From: Garcia nutans
Taxonomy: Eukaryota; Streptophyta; Magnoliopsida; Malpighiales; Euphorbiaceae
Assembly: GCA_947685225.1 (NCBI GenBank)
Contig: CANTUV010000015.1
Coordinates: forward strand, 434,001 to 498,000
Length of the DNA: 64,000 nucleotides
Reading direction: 5' to 3'
Shown: positions 44,864 to 56,651 of the stretch, in pieces
Position numbering within the stretch: position 1 is the first letter of the stretch
How the letters are laid out: every line of letters begins with the position of its first letter
Made by a program: the position numbers and the translations under genes
Notes under the pieces: generated by a model
Databases searched by the model: none
What the model saw: the letters and a program-made list of their open reading frames with translations, nothing else
What the model was told of the DNA's origin: nothing

Positions 44864-47017
44864 TGTAGACCCTTAATTTTGACCCCAATTTGATACGGTC
44901 CTAATTAAAGGATGACAAAATAAATTTGATCTGACTTTAAAATATTTAAACCTAGTTTACAATTTTTAAAGAAGTCAGTTCGGATTAAAGAGGCATAAAT
45001 TCAATTTTAAAACCCTAAAATTAAGTTGAATCGGCCAAAATTAAAACTTTTCGATCCATAAGTTAAAAAAGGCAAGAATAATTCAAGTCAGGCCGGCTGG
45101 GGAGGCATGAGCAATTGGTCATGTCAACCTAGAGGGACAAGGTCGACATGAGCATGCCTTATGTCGATCTGGCAGCCCAGATCGACATGAGGTTGAACTC
45201 ATGTCGACCTGGGCATACCAGGTCGACATGAGGTTGGACTCATGTCGACCTAGGGCAACTAGGTCGACATGGCTTTGGTCCATGTCGATCTGGTTGCCCC
45301 AGATCGACATGGTTTCAATGAGTTTCCTAATTGAACTAGAATTTGTTTCAAGGATGGATTAATATTAGGGTTAAGGATTCTGAGTGAGGTTAGGGCCTAT
45401 AAATAATAACATTTCAGAATTTGAGAGGGACAATAATGAACATTAACAAAGGTAGCAATTAACATTAAGGAGGTCGACAATTAATATTAAGAGAGATTAA
45501 ACAATAAAACAAAAGAGACAGCAACAAACAGAAAAGATTAGCAGCAAGCATTCATCAATCATCAATCCATTAACGGCATCAATATTGCCTTTGCTATTGT
45601 TCATTCAGAAATCAATTTGGTTGAACTGACTACGCAGGTTTGATCTTTAATCATAAATTATTCATGCTCATAGTAGCTTCGTTTTCTTTGATTAATAAGA
45701 ACATGCATGCAGTAACTTGATCTTTGAACATATAGTACCTTGATCTTTGAACATGATCTTTGTTTTAATAATTTTAATTTTTTGCTTGATCAGTTGGTGT
45801 TCATAACCCCAATTGCATGTTTCATAAAAAATATAAAACTATTCAGTAGCCATCGAGGATTTAAATTAATTGTTAGAATCTATTTTGTTTACTTTACCTC
45901 AAGAACAGTAAATTATTTTATTAAAACTCAAAACGTCAAACTATTTTTATCCAAAAGCCTAAACCATTTTATTATTAAACTCCAAAATATTGATTATTTT
46001 TCCAAAACCTTATTTTATCTCTTCAAATTCAAAATTATGTTTTTAAGGCAGTAAGTTAAACCCAAAAGCCCTAATTCCAAACTCTGAATTTCAAGACCAT
46101 AGTTTCAAAAACCCTAATTTTAAAACCCTAATTCCAAACTCTGAATTATAGAACCCTAGATTCAAAAACCCTAAAAACCCTAATTTCAAAACCCTAATTG
46201 CAAAACTCTAGTTTCTAAAACCTAAGTTCCAAAACCCTAAATTCTAAAAACCCTAAATTCTTTAAAACCCTAAATTTAAATATTTATTGCTTTATTTAAT
46301 TTTAGATTTGATTATATAGTTTATTATATATTTTGATGATTGATTTATTTAATTTAAATGCTTGATTTACTTAATTTGATTTATTTAATTTATCATGGAT
46401 GGATATTTTATTTATTATTATGATTATTATTTGCTTATTTTGGTATTAAAATTGTAAGAGGTATGTTTTCATATTTTTGGATACCTCATGTCATGAGCAT
46501 CATGAAATTCATTTTATTTTAAAGTTTTTGGACTAATGTAAAAGGTATGTTTCCACCTTTCGGTGGGTGTGCTATTTCGTTTAGATATGAACGATGTAAG
46601 GACATGTTTCCATCCTCAGATGGGTGTCCATTTATTTGCTTTGTTTGAACATTTCTTTGATTTTAATATAATGATGTTTTATTTTAATTATTGCATGTAG
46701 TATGGATAATATTGTTATACTTAAAATTTTTATAATATTAAGACCTGCAAAGGAGGCCGGTTCCAATGAACCGGGCATTGTGGGGGTGCTGGGCTATTTC
46801 TCACCTTCCCCACACGTACCCAACTTTCTGAACCCATTAGAGGGTTGGAAATTCCTTAGAAATCGAGTCATCTACCCCTTTCTTTTTCCCGGCCCATCCG
46901 GGTGGCGACTCCATTTTTTTCGGGCTTAGGCCCGTGTTCTCTAAGGCCCCGAGCCTAAACAGTGCCGAAATCCAAGAACCATTCCACCAGGAGTGGGGTA
47001 AAAAATCCCCACTCATA
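44864..47017 (+). repeat. 3' LTR of the Tat/Ogre-type element
   Basis: A 2.15-kb LTR similar to 35293-37316. The CATGTCGA palindrome cluster (45100-45320) has more units than the left LTR. It also has a cluster of AACCCTAA words (46060-46275). It ends CTCATA before the CCAAC duplication. Confidence 0.87.
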
Positions 47018-48760
47018 CCAACCCAGCTTCAAGGGACTGCTACTTCTTAGGCATGCCACCAAACACAAAACTCTGAAAATTGAATAACATACTAGGCACA
47101 CAATTCTTTCATAATTCCATTATCAAATCCTTTCTCATTTTCTCATGATCAAACTAGGCACAATGCCTCAAATATCTCACTTATATCAATATAGCCATTA
47201 CCAATGACTTTACACACCATCTTTAATGTATACACACAAGTTGCATTACCCATACATTTTGGGTCATTATCATGTTTTACACATAATTCACATTATACAA
47301 ATCATAACATATTACTCATGCACCAACAATGTTGTAGTAAGTAATCTAACACATTTTCCAACCAAATGTGTTAAGTCCTAATGTCATGTAAATATAAGCA
47401 ATTATTCAAAATTTGTACTTACCTCTAAAAGCAATAAATACTACTTTCAACCTCCTCTTCCAAGATATCCCTCAACACTTGGACTGAAGAAACTCAAGTC
47501 TCTTCAAAGCCTAAACCAAATGTGATTGTAAGTAATCACTTACTGATACACTTATAGGTATAAACAAAACCTCTCAACACAAGGATAAGATACACAGTGG
47601 AAAATAAGGAAAAGAACTATCTAGGGCAAACTTTACACATGACACGCTTAACAACATGGGCGTGTCAATGACCCTGCCCTAAACACACAACATAGAAGCT
47701 TTGACATGCTCAATGACATGGGCGTGTCAATGACCGTGTCCTAAGCTCTGTATTACAACAGATGAGACACGTCCAGAGACAATGGGCATGTCCCTGCCCA
47801 TGCTAAAACTCCTACAACATAGTATCTATGACACTCTCAGTGACATGGGAGTGTCACTGCATGTGTCACCAATACTGAAAATAGAACCATCGACACGCCC
47901 AAAGATATGGCCATGTCACCGGGCGTGTCAGGCCAAAAATCCTGATATCAACACATAATTATCACATCCAAAATTATCTTTCATTATCCTTTTCAACTCT
48001 ATACAAACTTAACCAAATCCATCATTATACCACAAAATACTTGCATAAACATCAAAACAACTTAATTAAAAGCAAAAATACACGATTACAACCATGACTT
48101 CACAACTAAAAAGTTACACATCCCAAAACTTTTATTCTATTCACCAAACTTAACCTTTTCTTCAATCCAACCCCAAATTCATAGTTGACTACCCAAAAGA
48201 ACTTCAAACATACCAATAACAACCATTAACACATACTACACCAAACATTCAATTAACACATATACAAACTTCCATAGAAAATCAAGAAAACAAGTTGAAA
48301 ACTTACAAAATATGGAGAAAATCCTCAAAACTCCAACTGAACACTTGAAATCCTTCAATTACTTGAGTTAGAAAGAAGCAAATTTCTCTTTTCCTTTGAT
48401 GGAGGTAGCCGGCTTCAATGGAGAAAGAAGAAGAAGAAGATAATCACCAACTCATCTTTATCCAACTAATCTCCTTTTAACCACATAATTATCCAACTTT
48501 TACTCTCCACCAAGTAAAAACATAATACATAATTAATACATAAAAAATATCATCTTCAATTAACCACTTAATTAATATTTTAATAATTAAAATAACATTT
48601 AACTCATATTAAAATATTGACTTGTATATATTATGTATATCTACATATATATATCATATACACATTTTTCCTTTTTCACTTAATTATATACATATATATA
48701 TAATTTTAAATTATTTAATTAATTTTCAAAAATTAATTTTTTTAATTTTGGGATATTACA
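47018..48760 (-). repeat. 5' LTR of the Tekay-type element, outer piece 2
   Basis: Continues the split LTR from inside the GGCTTCAAGG cluster. It contains the GACACGC/GCGTGTC tandem repeats (47634-47935) and ends GGGATATTACA before GGGAC. Confidence 0.86.
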
Positions 48761-48765
48761 GGGAC

Positions 48766-50250
48766 AATCGCGATGAGGTACAAAGAGACTGCTCTTCAGA
48801 CCGCGCTTATCATCGCGCTCCCTACTATGAAAGTTGGAGATTTGGTCACTTGAGGTGCGATCGTTCCAACAAATGGATGGTCGCTTATATTGTCTCACGG
48901 TCGCGCCTTAGGTTGAGATTCTGACCGTGTATCTTACTATGACTCAACTTGTTCTTCAAATCATCAAGGGCACTCGTCCTTGGGTCTGTAATGACAGCAC
49001 CTGTTGCAAAGTTCTAGCAGTGCATTGAGCAACATATTCTTGCAACAAGTGTTTTACAAACATGTTAAATGCATCATTCAATTTGAGTGTCAAATATCAA
49101 AATTGAGATTATTTGGCTAACAGCTTGCTTGAATTTCTATTTTTTATTTTTTCTCCCTTTTTTTTTATAAAATTCATGATATTTTTATAGCAAAAAAATT
49201 ATGTAAATTTTTTTATTAGTAAAAGTATCAAATTAATAAAATGATTATATTTGTTTAACTATATCATTTCAACAAACTGTTATAAAAATTCAGATAATAT
49301 ATTATTTTGTATTTTTATAATAAAATTTATTATTAATTTATATATTATTTATTTATTATATTTATTTATATTTTATTATTTTTATTCTCACACATCACGC
49401 AGGTAAACGACTAGTTATATTATAAGTTCTATTTACTATTTACACAATAAATAATGAGTATTAAGTAAGTATTAGTTTAAAATTTAAAATTAATAATTAA
49501 AATTAAAATCTAACCTATCATCATAAAATATTTTAAATCTAACCTATCAATCAAATTATACAATTTACAAAATTTAATTATACAATTTACAAAATTTACT
49601 CACTATTAAATTAATATATGTATATATTTTTTTTAAATTAATATGTATGAAAAAAATAAAGTAGTTTTATAGTGTGTATATATGTATATAATTTCCTTCT
49701 ACAATCACTGATATTACTAATTATTGTTAATATTTGTATTCATCATTTTCAATAAAAATTACTAAGATTATTATAATGAATTACTTTATTAAGTATGAAT
49801 TATCGTAGTACTAATAATAGCAATTATTACCATTAAACATGTTAAATATCAACTTAATTTTAAAATATTTTATTAATAATTTATTAACAAGTATATTTTT
49901 TAATTTCATTTTTTCAGACATAATTTGAATATCACCGATGATTAACAATTCAATAACTAAATAATGGATTAATTCTTTTGTTATTATTTATTATTATTAT
50001 ATTTATTATTGTTTACTAATGTTATTTAAATTATTTAATATTATATAAAATTATATTAATAATATAATATTAATATATTTGTATTTATTATATCTTATAT
50101 ATTTTTTTATATAATCTATTTATTATATATTTCTATTTATTCATTCATTTCTATTGATATTATTAATTAATATCATTTAATTTTATATATTTATTGTTAA
50201 TTTATTATTCTTTCTAATACTATTATTTTTGTTAATATTATTTTAAATTT
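48766..50250 (+). other. Rest of the unclassified repeat and internal CACTA sequence
   Basis: 48766 to about 49137 looks like the other part of the unclassified repeat that starts near 28731; it is less AT-rich and ends GAGATTATTTGGCTAACA. From 49140 to 50250 there is very AT-rich DNA with no motif or open frame of note, presumably CACTA interior. Confidence 0.45.
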
Positions 50251-50637
50251 TGCAACGGTTAAAAATCCATTGCAAAATTTTTTTATTTTTTAAATAATTT
50301 TGCAATGAAAAAGTGTCATTGCAAATATTGTACCAAACACATCTCGTTGCAAGCTCTCTTGCAAAATTCGCAACTTTTACAATTCATTGCAAAAGTTGTT
50401 GCAAAAAGTTGCACCAAAATTGCACGCTTTATTTTGTAACTAAAATTTTTTTGTTGCAAATATGTTACAAAGTCATTGCTAATCCATTGCAAATCCATTG
50501 CAAAAATCTATTGCAATGTTTTTTAAAATTATTTTTATATTTTTTCAGTTATAAATTAGTTGCAAAATCATTACTAATTTTGCAACCGACGTATACATTC
50601 CAAAATTCCATTGCAAAACGTGAAAATTGTAGTTGTG
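50251..50637. repeat. CACTA right terminus and subterminal repeats
   Basis: Dense TTGCAA and CCATTGCAAA words, then the terminal TTGTAGTTGTG followed by the AAG duplication. The short open frames here reflect the repeat words and are not genes. Confidence 0.75.
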
Positions 50638-50649
50638 AAGGGGGATAGA

Positions 50650-51200
50650 TACTTGATTCTTAAGTAATCTATAATTCCCTTATCATATTCAGAAAGTTAG
50701 GTACACATAGGGAATGTAGCACTCCCATATGCCGATTCATTGGAACCGACCTCTTTTTCAAGTCTACAAATAATAATGTTTTTAATTATTGAGAGTATTA
50801 CTCAATACACATACATTCGAGAACATGCATAAGGGAACCATATAAGAAATGCTCATTCAATAATTATGAAATGTCCACATGATCCATGCAAGCAATCACA
50901 AATAAATAGGCATCCATTACAGTAGAAGTGTGCCAGTACATTCTCAAAACAAAAAAAAAAATTACATAAAAATAACCTACTACATTTAATATAATAAAGA
51001 GGAAAAATTACATCCATAATCACCTATTAGATGAGTTCTAGAAAAGAAATTTATATCATGAGTCTAAATACAATAAATTAGATAGTAGGTAAAAATGAAT
51101 ATAAAAATAAAATAGAATAAAATCATGTATATGGAACATATTCAAATATAAATTATCCATCCATAAATCATTGAATTCCATCCCATGACATATATATCAA
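50650..51200 (-). repeat. Decayed Tat/Ogre-type LTR fragment, minus orientation
   Basis: Read on the minus strand it matches blocks of the Tat/Ogre LTR: GAGGTCGGTTCCAATGAA, GTACCTAACTTTCTGAA and a GGATGGATAAT block near 51160. It is strongly diverged, with no intact ends. Confidence 0.55.
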
Positions 51201-51229
51201 GAACAAAATAAATAACATTCTAATAGCAC

Positions 51230-51610
51230 TGATTTCTCATTGTAAGGTTTGAGTCTAAGCTATAAAACATATGGGTAGAGTTTGATGCAAACTTTAAATA
51301 CTATATTGAGTGTTAGCCTTGGAAAAATACTTGTAAAGGTTGAGAGTTAGCTTTATGAGAAAAATCTTTTATAGTTTGGTGTAAGCTAGAAATATCAAGT
51401 TAGAACTGAGCTTTTAAAACTCTAAACTGGTAGTGAAATACTCAACATTATTATTGGAGAGTGGGTGCAAGGATTATCATCTAAACCACTATAAATTTCT
51501 TGTATTCTCTATTCTCTTCTTTTATATACCTTATCAACCAAATTGAAAATATCCATTCCACACTTAATACACCAATTCAACCCCCATTCTTAGTGTGCTA
51601 AGTGACAATA
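51230..51610 (-). repeat. Unclassified dispersed repeat, copy 2, inverted
   Basis: The reverse complement reads GGGGGTTGAATTGGT, then GAATACAAGAAATTTATAGT and further blocks parallel to 28779-29130. It is the same repeat as copy 1 in the opposite orientation. Confidence 0.6.
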
Positions 51611-51624
51611 CTACTAATTCAAAA

Positions 51625-51935
51625 TAATATAATACTAAAACCTAAAAAGGTAGGTGGTTCCAATGAATGAGCGTATGAAAGCACTAGGTCATTCCCTACC
51701 TTCGTCATGTGTACCCAGCTTTTCAAATCCAATAGCAGATTGAATGTTCCTAAGGAATTGAGTAGCCGCACTATTTTAATTTTCCTAGTCTAACCATATA
51801 AGAACTCATGGTCATTGGGCTTAGGCCCATATTTCATAAGGATGTGATCCTAAATAGTTTTAATGAAGTCACGAGAAAGATTGTACCAAGAGTTTGGGGG
51901 GGCAAAAATCCATGTCCATAATCTTGTCTAGCCTT
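51625..51935 (+). repeat. Decayed Tat/Ogre-type LTR 3' fragment, plus orientation
   Basis: It matches the last 300 bp of the Tat/Ogre LTRs: GGTTCCAATGAA, GTACCCAGCTTTTCAAA, CCTAAGGAATTGAGT, GGGCTTAGGCCC and GGGGCAAAAATCC. With the minus-oriented fragment at 50650-51200 it brackets the inverted copy of the unclassified repeat. Confidence 0.6.
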
Positions 51936-52675
51936 AGAAACCATCTAAGGATACCCCTTTGAATGGCTATTAGAATAATTGACTAAGAAGCTCATAATTT
52001 ACTCTAATTATTTGATGCCCCCATATACATCTTTAGATGGCTTTGAGGATTGTGGTGCAACCAAACTAGTCCACAATAGAAATTTTGAACTTAAGAGGGA
52101 ACTAACATTAGGGAACAAAGTCAAGGAATCCATGTCAAGGAGCTTATCATGATGCTTTAGCACCTTGATGGATTTTTCCACGACTTTAAATTTCTAAAGG
52201 AACTTATTGCTGCTTTCTAAGGTATTGTTTCCCCCCTTGAATAAGATCTGAAGCTAGGTAGGGGTCAGCAAGGTTCCTTGTAGGAATTTGGTAATTTATA
52301 ATCCTATTATTTGTCATATCAATTGCAGGGGCCTCTTAATTAGTGGCACTTGGGCAAGTAGTGTTTGGATGAGTTGTTGAGTTTTGCGGTGAGCTCCATG
52401 AATCATTCCCTAAACTTCATCAAGAATGGAGTTGCATTTAGCATTAATAGAGTCGGCTAAGGTCTTGTTGAACTCAACCTATTAATTAGTGAGCATGGTC
52501 CTAAAGCTTCTTCTTGTGTTTACATGACGGAGTTAATGAAGACTTGGTTTGTCTTATTTCTCTTTTATTTTGTTGGGCCATTGGTACCTTTTGGAAGGAC
52601 AAAATCCAATAGGGTAATGTAGACCCTATGATTTTTCCTCATGCTTAGAATGATTTTTGGAGGATTGAATCGTAT
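51936..52675. other. Intergenic DNA, no gene seen
   Basis: Moderately AT-rich sequence without open frames or recognisable transposon ends. It might be old retrotransposon interior, but I cannot show it. Confidence 0.4.
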
Positions 52676-53063
52676 TGTAATGTCATATCCATGATTTTAG
52701 AGAAATTAAATAAGTATTTGGAGGTATAAAAGTTATATATACCTAATGTATACCTAGTATATATATAACATATACATATTATATATTAATTGTATATGTT
52801 AGATATATATATATATATATATTACATACTTGGTATATTTAAAACACATAGTAGGTATATTTGATGTGTATATAGGATACATATTATTTGTGCATATGGG
52901 TATTTATATTTATTAAATATACATTACATATAAATAGTATATATATTACATAAATATGTATATAGTGATATATATAAAATATAAGTAACATATATAAGAC
53001 ATATATATATACATAAAATATATATTACATATATGTGAGATATAATTTGGTGTTGAAAAGTGG

Positions 53064-53157
<94 letters not shown>
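53064..53157. repeat. (AAT)n-(ATT)n palindromic microsatellite
   Basis: A run of AAT triplets switches directly into a run of ATT triplets, so the whole 94 bp can fold into one hairpin. The Ile/Leu-only open frame over it is an artefact. Confidence 0.95.
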
Positions 53158-53158
<1 letters not shown>

Positions 53159-55721
53159 AATAAAGGAAAGAGAGAAAAGGCATAGAAGAAAATAAGGTGG
53201 TTGGTTAGAATTATTTAAATTAATTAATTATTATATATTTATGGATGGGGAAGTGATAAGTATGATAATAAATAAATAATAATTAAATTAAATTAAATTA
53301 AAATATATTTTAATGATAGTGGAAAATTATGGATTTTAAATAATTAATTATTTAATTAAATATAATATCAATATATGTGTATATATATATATTCGTGGTT
53401 TAAAACAAAAGAAGAAAGTAAGGCCAAAATAAATCTCATCATCATCATCATCTTCTTCTTCTTCTTCTTCTTCTTGGGCATGTGCTACTAGAGAGGGAGA
53501 AAGCTTGATTTTGGCTTGTACAATACATCAAATTTATAAGAGATTTAAAGAGGATTTAAAAAGGTTTTGAAGGATTATCAAAGAAATCAAATAAGTATCT
53601 TTTATTTTAAGCTTTATTTTCTTGTTTTATGAAAGAAAATATGTGTTTAAATTGTTAAAATAGATAGGTATGAAGTTAGAATGATGATTATATAGTGATT
53701 TAGTGGTTAGATGATTGAAAATAGTATGATTGGTAAATTTAGGGTTATGGATGAATATGTGTAAATTAAAGTTTTGGTGTGGATGGTTATAGTTGTTGAA
53801 ATAGAGTAATTTAATGTTGTTTTCATGTGTATGTAATGATTTTATGGTTAAAAATTTGATATGGGAGAATTTGGTTAAGTTTAGGGTTAAGGACCTATTA
53901 TGTGTATTTTGGATTTTTGAAGGGGATGTTGATAATTATGGTAATGCATTGTTTTAATGTTACATTGATGTATAATTGATGATTATATAGTTGAATAATG
54001 AAAATGAGTTTGATATGTTGAAGTTTGAATGGTGTTTTAGTGAAATGTTATGTAGAAATGATGTAAATTGTGTATGAATGATTAAAGTATATTAAAATGA
54101 ATTGATAATGCTATATTGGAACTTGTAATGTGGTTTAGGATTGATTAAAATGGATTTGTAAAATTAAAGTGAAGAAGGGCAATTGGTGAAGTTGAAGTTG
54201 GAAGGTGATTTGAGCTTGGATATTATCATATTTAAGGTTAGTATATATTTTGATAGCTTTTGTATTGATTGCATTTAAATTTGCTTAGCACATTGTGAAT
54301 TGTAAAAATGTGCTAAGTTACTTTGATATTGGAAGTCATGGTAAAAGTGTATTATTATTTGTAAAATTATATAAAATGCTTGAATTGTGAGATATTAAGC
54401 CATTGTAGAATGGCTAGTATTTTTGTTTAGTATAATTAGTAAATATGCATTTTTGTGCACTTGGAAAAGAAAATATGTCACATTTGGAACATTGCAAGAA
54501 AACATACTTGAATAACTGAGATATGTGAAAAATATACAAATAATGTGTAAAATTTGAAAATGTGTGAAAATTGGTAAAAAAAAAATGAAAATATGATAAG
54601 AATGAAAATAGTGAGATAAAGAATATGTGTATGTTGTGATATGATGAATATGATGTTAAGCCATTGATTATGACTTATGTTCAATATGTGTATAAATTAT
54701 GAAAATATAGTAAAATTATGAAAAGTGCATTGAAAATGAAAAACAATATAAGAACGAGGAATGAGGAAAAAGAGAGAGATATATAAATGAGTTAATGTGT
54801 TAGTTATGTAATTATATTTATTAAATATGTGAGAGTGTGATGCTATAATATAAGTATATGTGAGCGTGTATGATGTTGTAAAATGTGATAAATATGATAT
54901 AGATGAGGGTGATTACAATGTCATATGGTCACGAGAGGTATTAAAATTGTTTAAGAGGAATGTATGAAATGTGAAATGTGGAGAATGATGTGATGAAGGA
55001 TGAGAATATGTTGAGAGACTTGAGTAGAGCTAAATCTTGAAGTTGAGTATAAGAGATGTGGAAAAATGTGTTTAAATATAGAAAATGGTTACATTCTTAA
55101 GTGACTCATGAGTAGTGTAAGTAGATTGAGAAATATGGAATTTGATATTTTATTGAGAATATAAGAAATTGAGTAAAGTGTGAAACTGATCATGAGCAAC
55201 TTGATCATTTGAGACATATGTGGAAACAAAAAATAGAAATGATAAATGAATATGTAATATGATAAATTACGAGACATGTGATGGTGATTATAGTTTGAAA
55301 TGATCATGATAGATATGAGAAATGTGATTCGTTAGCCACATTGTGTTTGTGGCCAAAAGATGATAACATTTATTGAAAATATTAGAAATATGAAAATTAA
55401 TAATATTTAATTGGTAGTGCAAAATGAATATATGTATGTGTGACATTGTTTGAAGTAATAATGTTTGATTTGTTTTGATTATGGAATGATAAGCCATTTA
55501 AAAATTGATAAATGTGATATTTATGTAAAATGTGAAAAGTGCAGGTTGTGCAGTAAAATGTGGAAGTGAGTCACATTTGTATTATATATGATGATGGATT
55601 ATAGAAATCATGATATGAGTTGAGATGTAAAAATATGTTGAAAGATGAATGTGTATTGTGTGTACCTTATACATTATCTAGTTACTAGAAGATTGTGTTT
55701 AGATGTTGGCAATGTCATACT

Positions 55722-55885
55722 CCGAAAGGGATGAGACACTGGGTGTCACAAATAATTATTATGTCCCTAGGTGAAATATATTATGGGGTGAGATACTGGG
55801 TGTCACAGAAATGTTCCTATGCCCCAAGTGAGACACCAACAGTGTCAGAAATATACACTGTGGATGAGACACTGAGTGTCACAGA
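55722..55885 (+). repeat. GAGACACTGGGTGTCACA repeat cluster in LTR D
   Basis: Three to four diverged units of about 50 bp share GAGACACTGGGTGTCACA; the motif itself is a near palindrome around GACAC/GTGTC. It occupies the place where LTR A has the GCCGGGTTGAGG cluster and LTR B the GGCTTCAAGG cluster. Confidence 0.7.
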
Positions 55886-56651
55886 TGATAGCTATATCCA
55901 CTAGCGAGATGAGATAGACCAAGGCAACGAACTTGGGACTAGATAATTATATAAGAATATTAGGCACAGCGTATGTGATTGTTTATGTTTTAAAGAAAGG
56001 TAAAATTAACTGGTGTATTTATTTAAATATGATGCACATTTTAATTATAATATTGTTATGTCAATGTTGTATTACATATATATCATTAAGCTTTTGGGCT
56101 TAATGCGGTTGTATGAATCGAGTAGGTAAGAGAATTGCTGAGTGGAGAAATACAAACTGTGATAGATACTTGGTAATCTAGAGTGCCACAAGACCAACTG
56201 TGCTATTTTTATACATGTATAACTATGATGTTACGTATTATGCCTTATGTATGTCAAATCATAATAATTGTATTTGGATTAAAGATTTTGGATGGTTGTA
56301 TTTATATAAATATATGTTATTAATTATGAAAAATAATGTTTTAAGTTATGAGATTTTAAATATGTATTAATGTAGTGGTAATTTGAAGAATGTGCGAAAG
56401 ATTTTATTTTGGGAGTGTGAGTATTTTTTTTTATAGGTTGTGTGATTTTGATTTTAGATTTATTAAAATTACAGATAAAACCCTGACAAAATTTTTTTCA
56501 GAGAATTTTTTTACTTTATAAATTATTTTTAGTTCTAAAATAAGAGTTTTTAAATGTAATTATGGTAATATCTTTATGTCCTAAATATATATTTTACATT
56601 TATAGGATATACATATTATATGTATTTAGAGTATAATGGTTTTACATGTAA

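Larger units (their letters stand above)
35293..47017 (+). mobile_element. Gag-only Tat/Ogre-type LTR retrotransposon
   Basis: An 11.7-kb + strand element in the Tekay LTR. LTRs 35293-37316 and 44864-47017, PBS TGGCGACTCCACTAGGGA, PPT GTAGGGGGCAAAC, target duplications CCAGC/CCAAC (one mismatch). Only a broken gag is coding; I see no trace of protease, RT, RNase H or integrase. The 3' part is long, non-coding, and carries a 43-bp tandem array, as Ogre-type elements often do. It is a non-autonomous derivative. The LTR starts TGTAGACCC; ends are CTCACA (left) and CTCATA (right). Confidence 0.85.
29742..48760 (-). mobile_element. Tekay-type Ty3/gypsy element with PR-RT-RNase H deleted
   Basis: Minus-strand element with LTRs at 29742-32291 and 34451-48760 (the latter split by a nested element). 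Target duplications GAGAC (29737-29741) and GGGAC (48761-48765) differ by one base. The internal region is only 2.16 kb: a broken gag directly followed by integrase with a chromodomain. Protease, RT and RNase H are missing. Integrase wording (HPGSTKMYQDLKQYYWW) and the chromodomain place it in the Tekay/Del chromoviruses. It must have moved by borrowed enzymes, or was deleted after insertion. Confidence 0.88.
25683..50637. mobile_element. Non-autonomous CACTA (En/Spm) transposon with large nested inserts
   Basis: The left end is CACTACAAAAAAAAA. The right end, read inward on the minus strand, is CACAACTACAA, the same with three extra bases. The 3-bp target duplication AAG lies at 25680-25682 and 50638-50640. 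Both subterminal regions carry many TTGCAA/TTGCAACGG words in both orientations (25700-25990 and 50250-50600), like the transposase-binding repeats of CACTA elements. Outside its inserts it has about 6 kb of AT-rich DNA and no TNPD-like transposase, so it depended on a relative. It contains the Tekay-type element and everything nested in that. Confidence 0.78.
52681..56646 (+). mobile_element. Solo LTR D, same family as LTR A
   Basis: A 3.97-kb LTR starting TGTCATATCC and ending TTTTACA, flanked by TGTAA at 52676-52680 and 56647-56651. It shares with LTR A the start, a run of CTTCTTCTTC (53452-53475), a GGGCTTAATGCGGTTGTATGA block (56098) and a 3' part (GGAGTGTGAGTATT...GGTTGTGTGATTTTG, 56410-56460). 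It includes an (AAT)n(ATT)n palindrome (53064-53157) and a cluster of GAGACACTGGGTGTCACA repeats (55722-55885). No coding domains, PBS or PPT. Confidence 0.82.

Noticed and set aside
52924..53160. Open frame with long Ile and Leu runs
   Set aside because: Translation of the AAT/ATT microsatellite and AT-rich flank, not a membrane protein.
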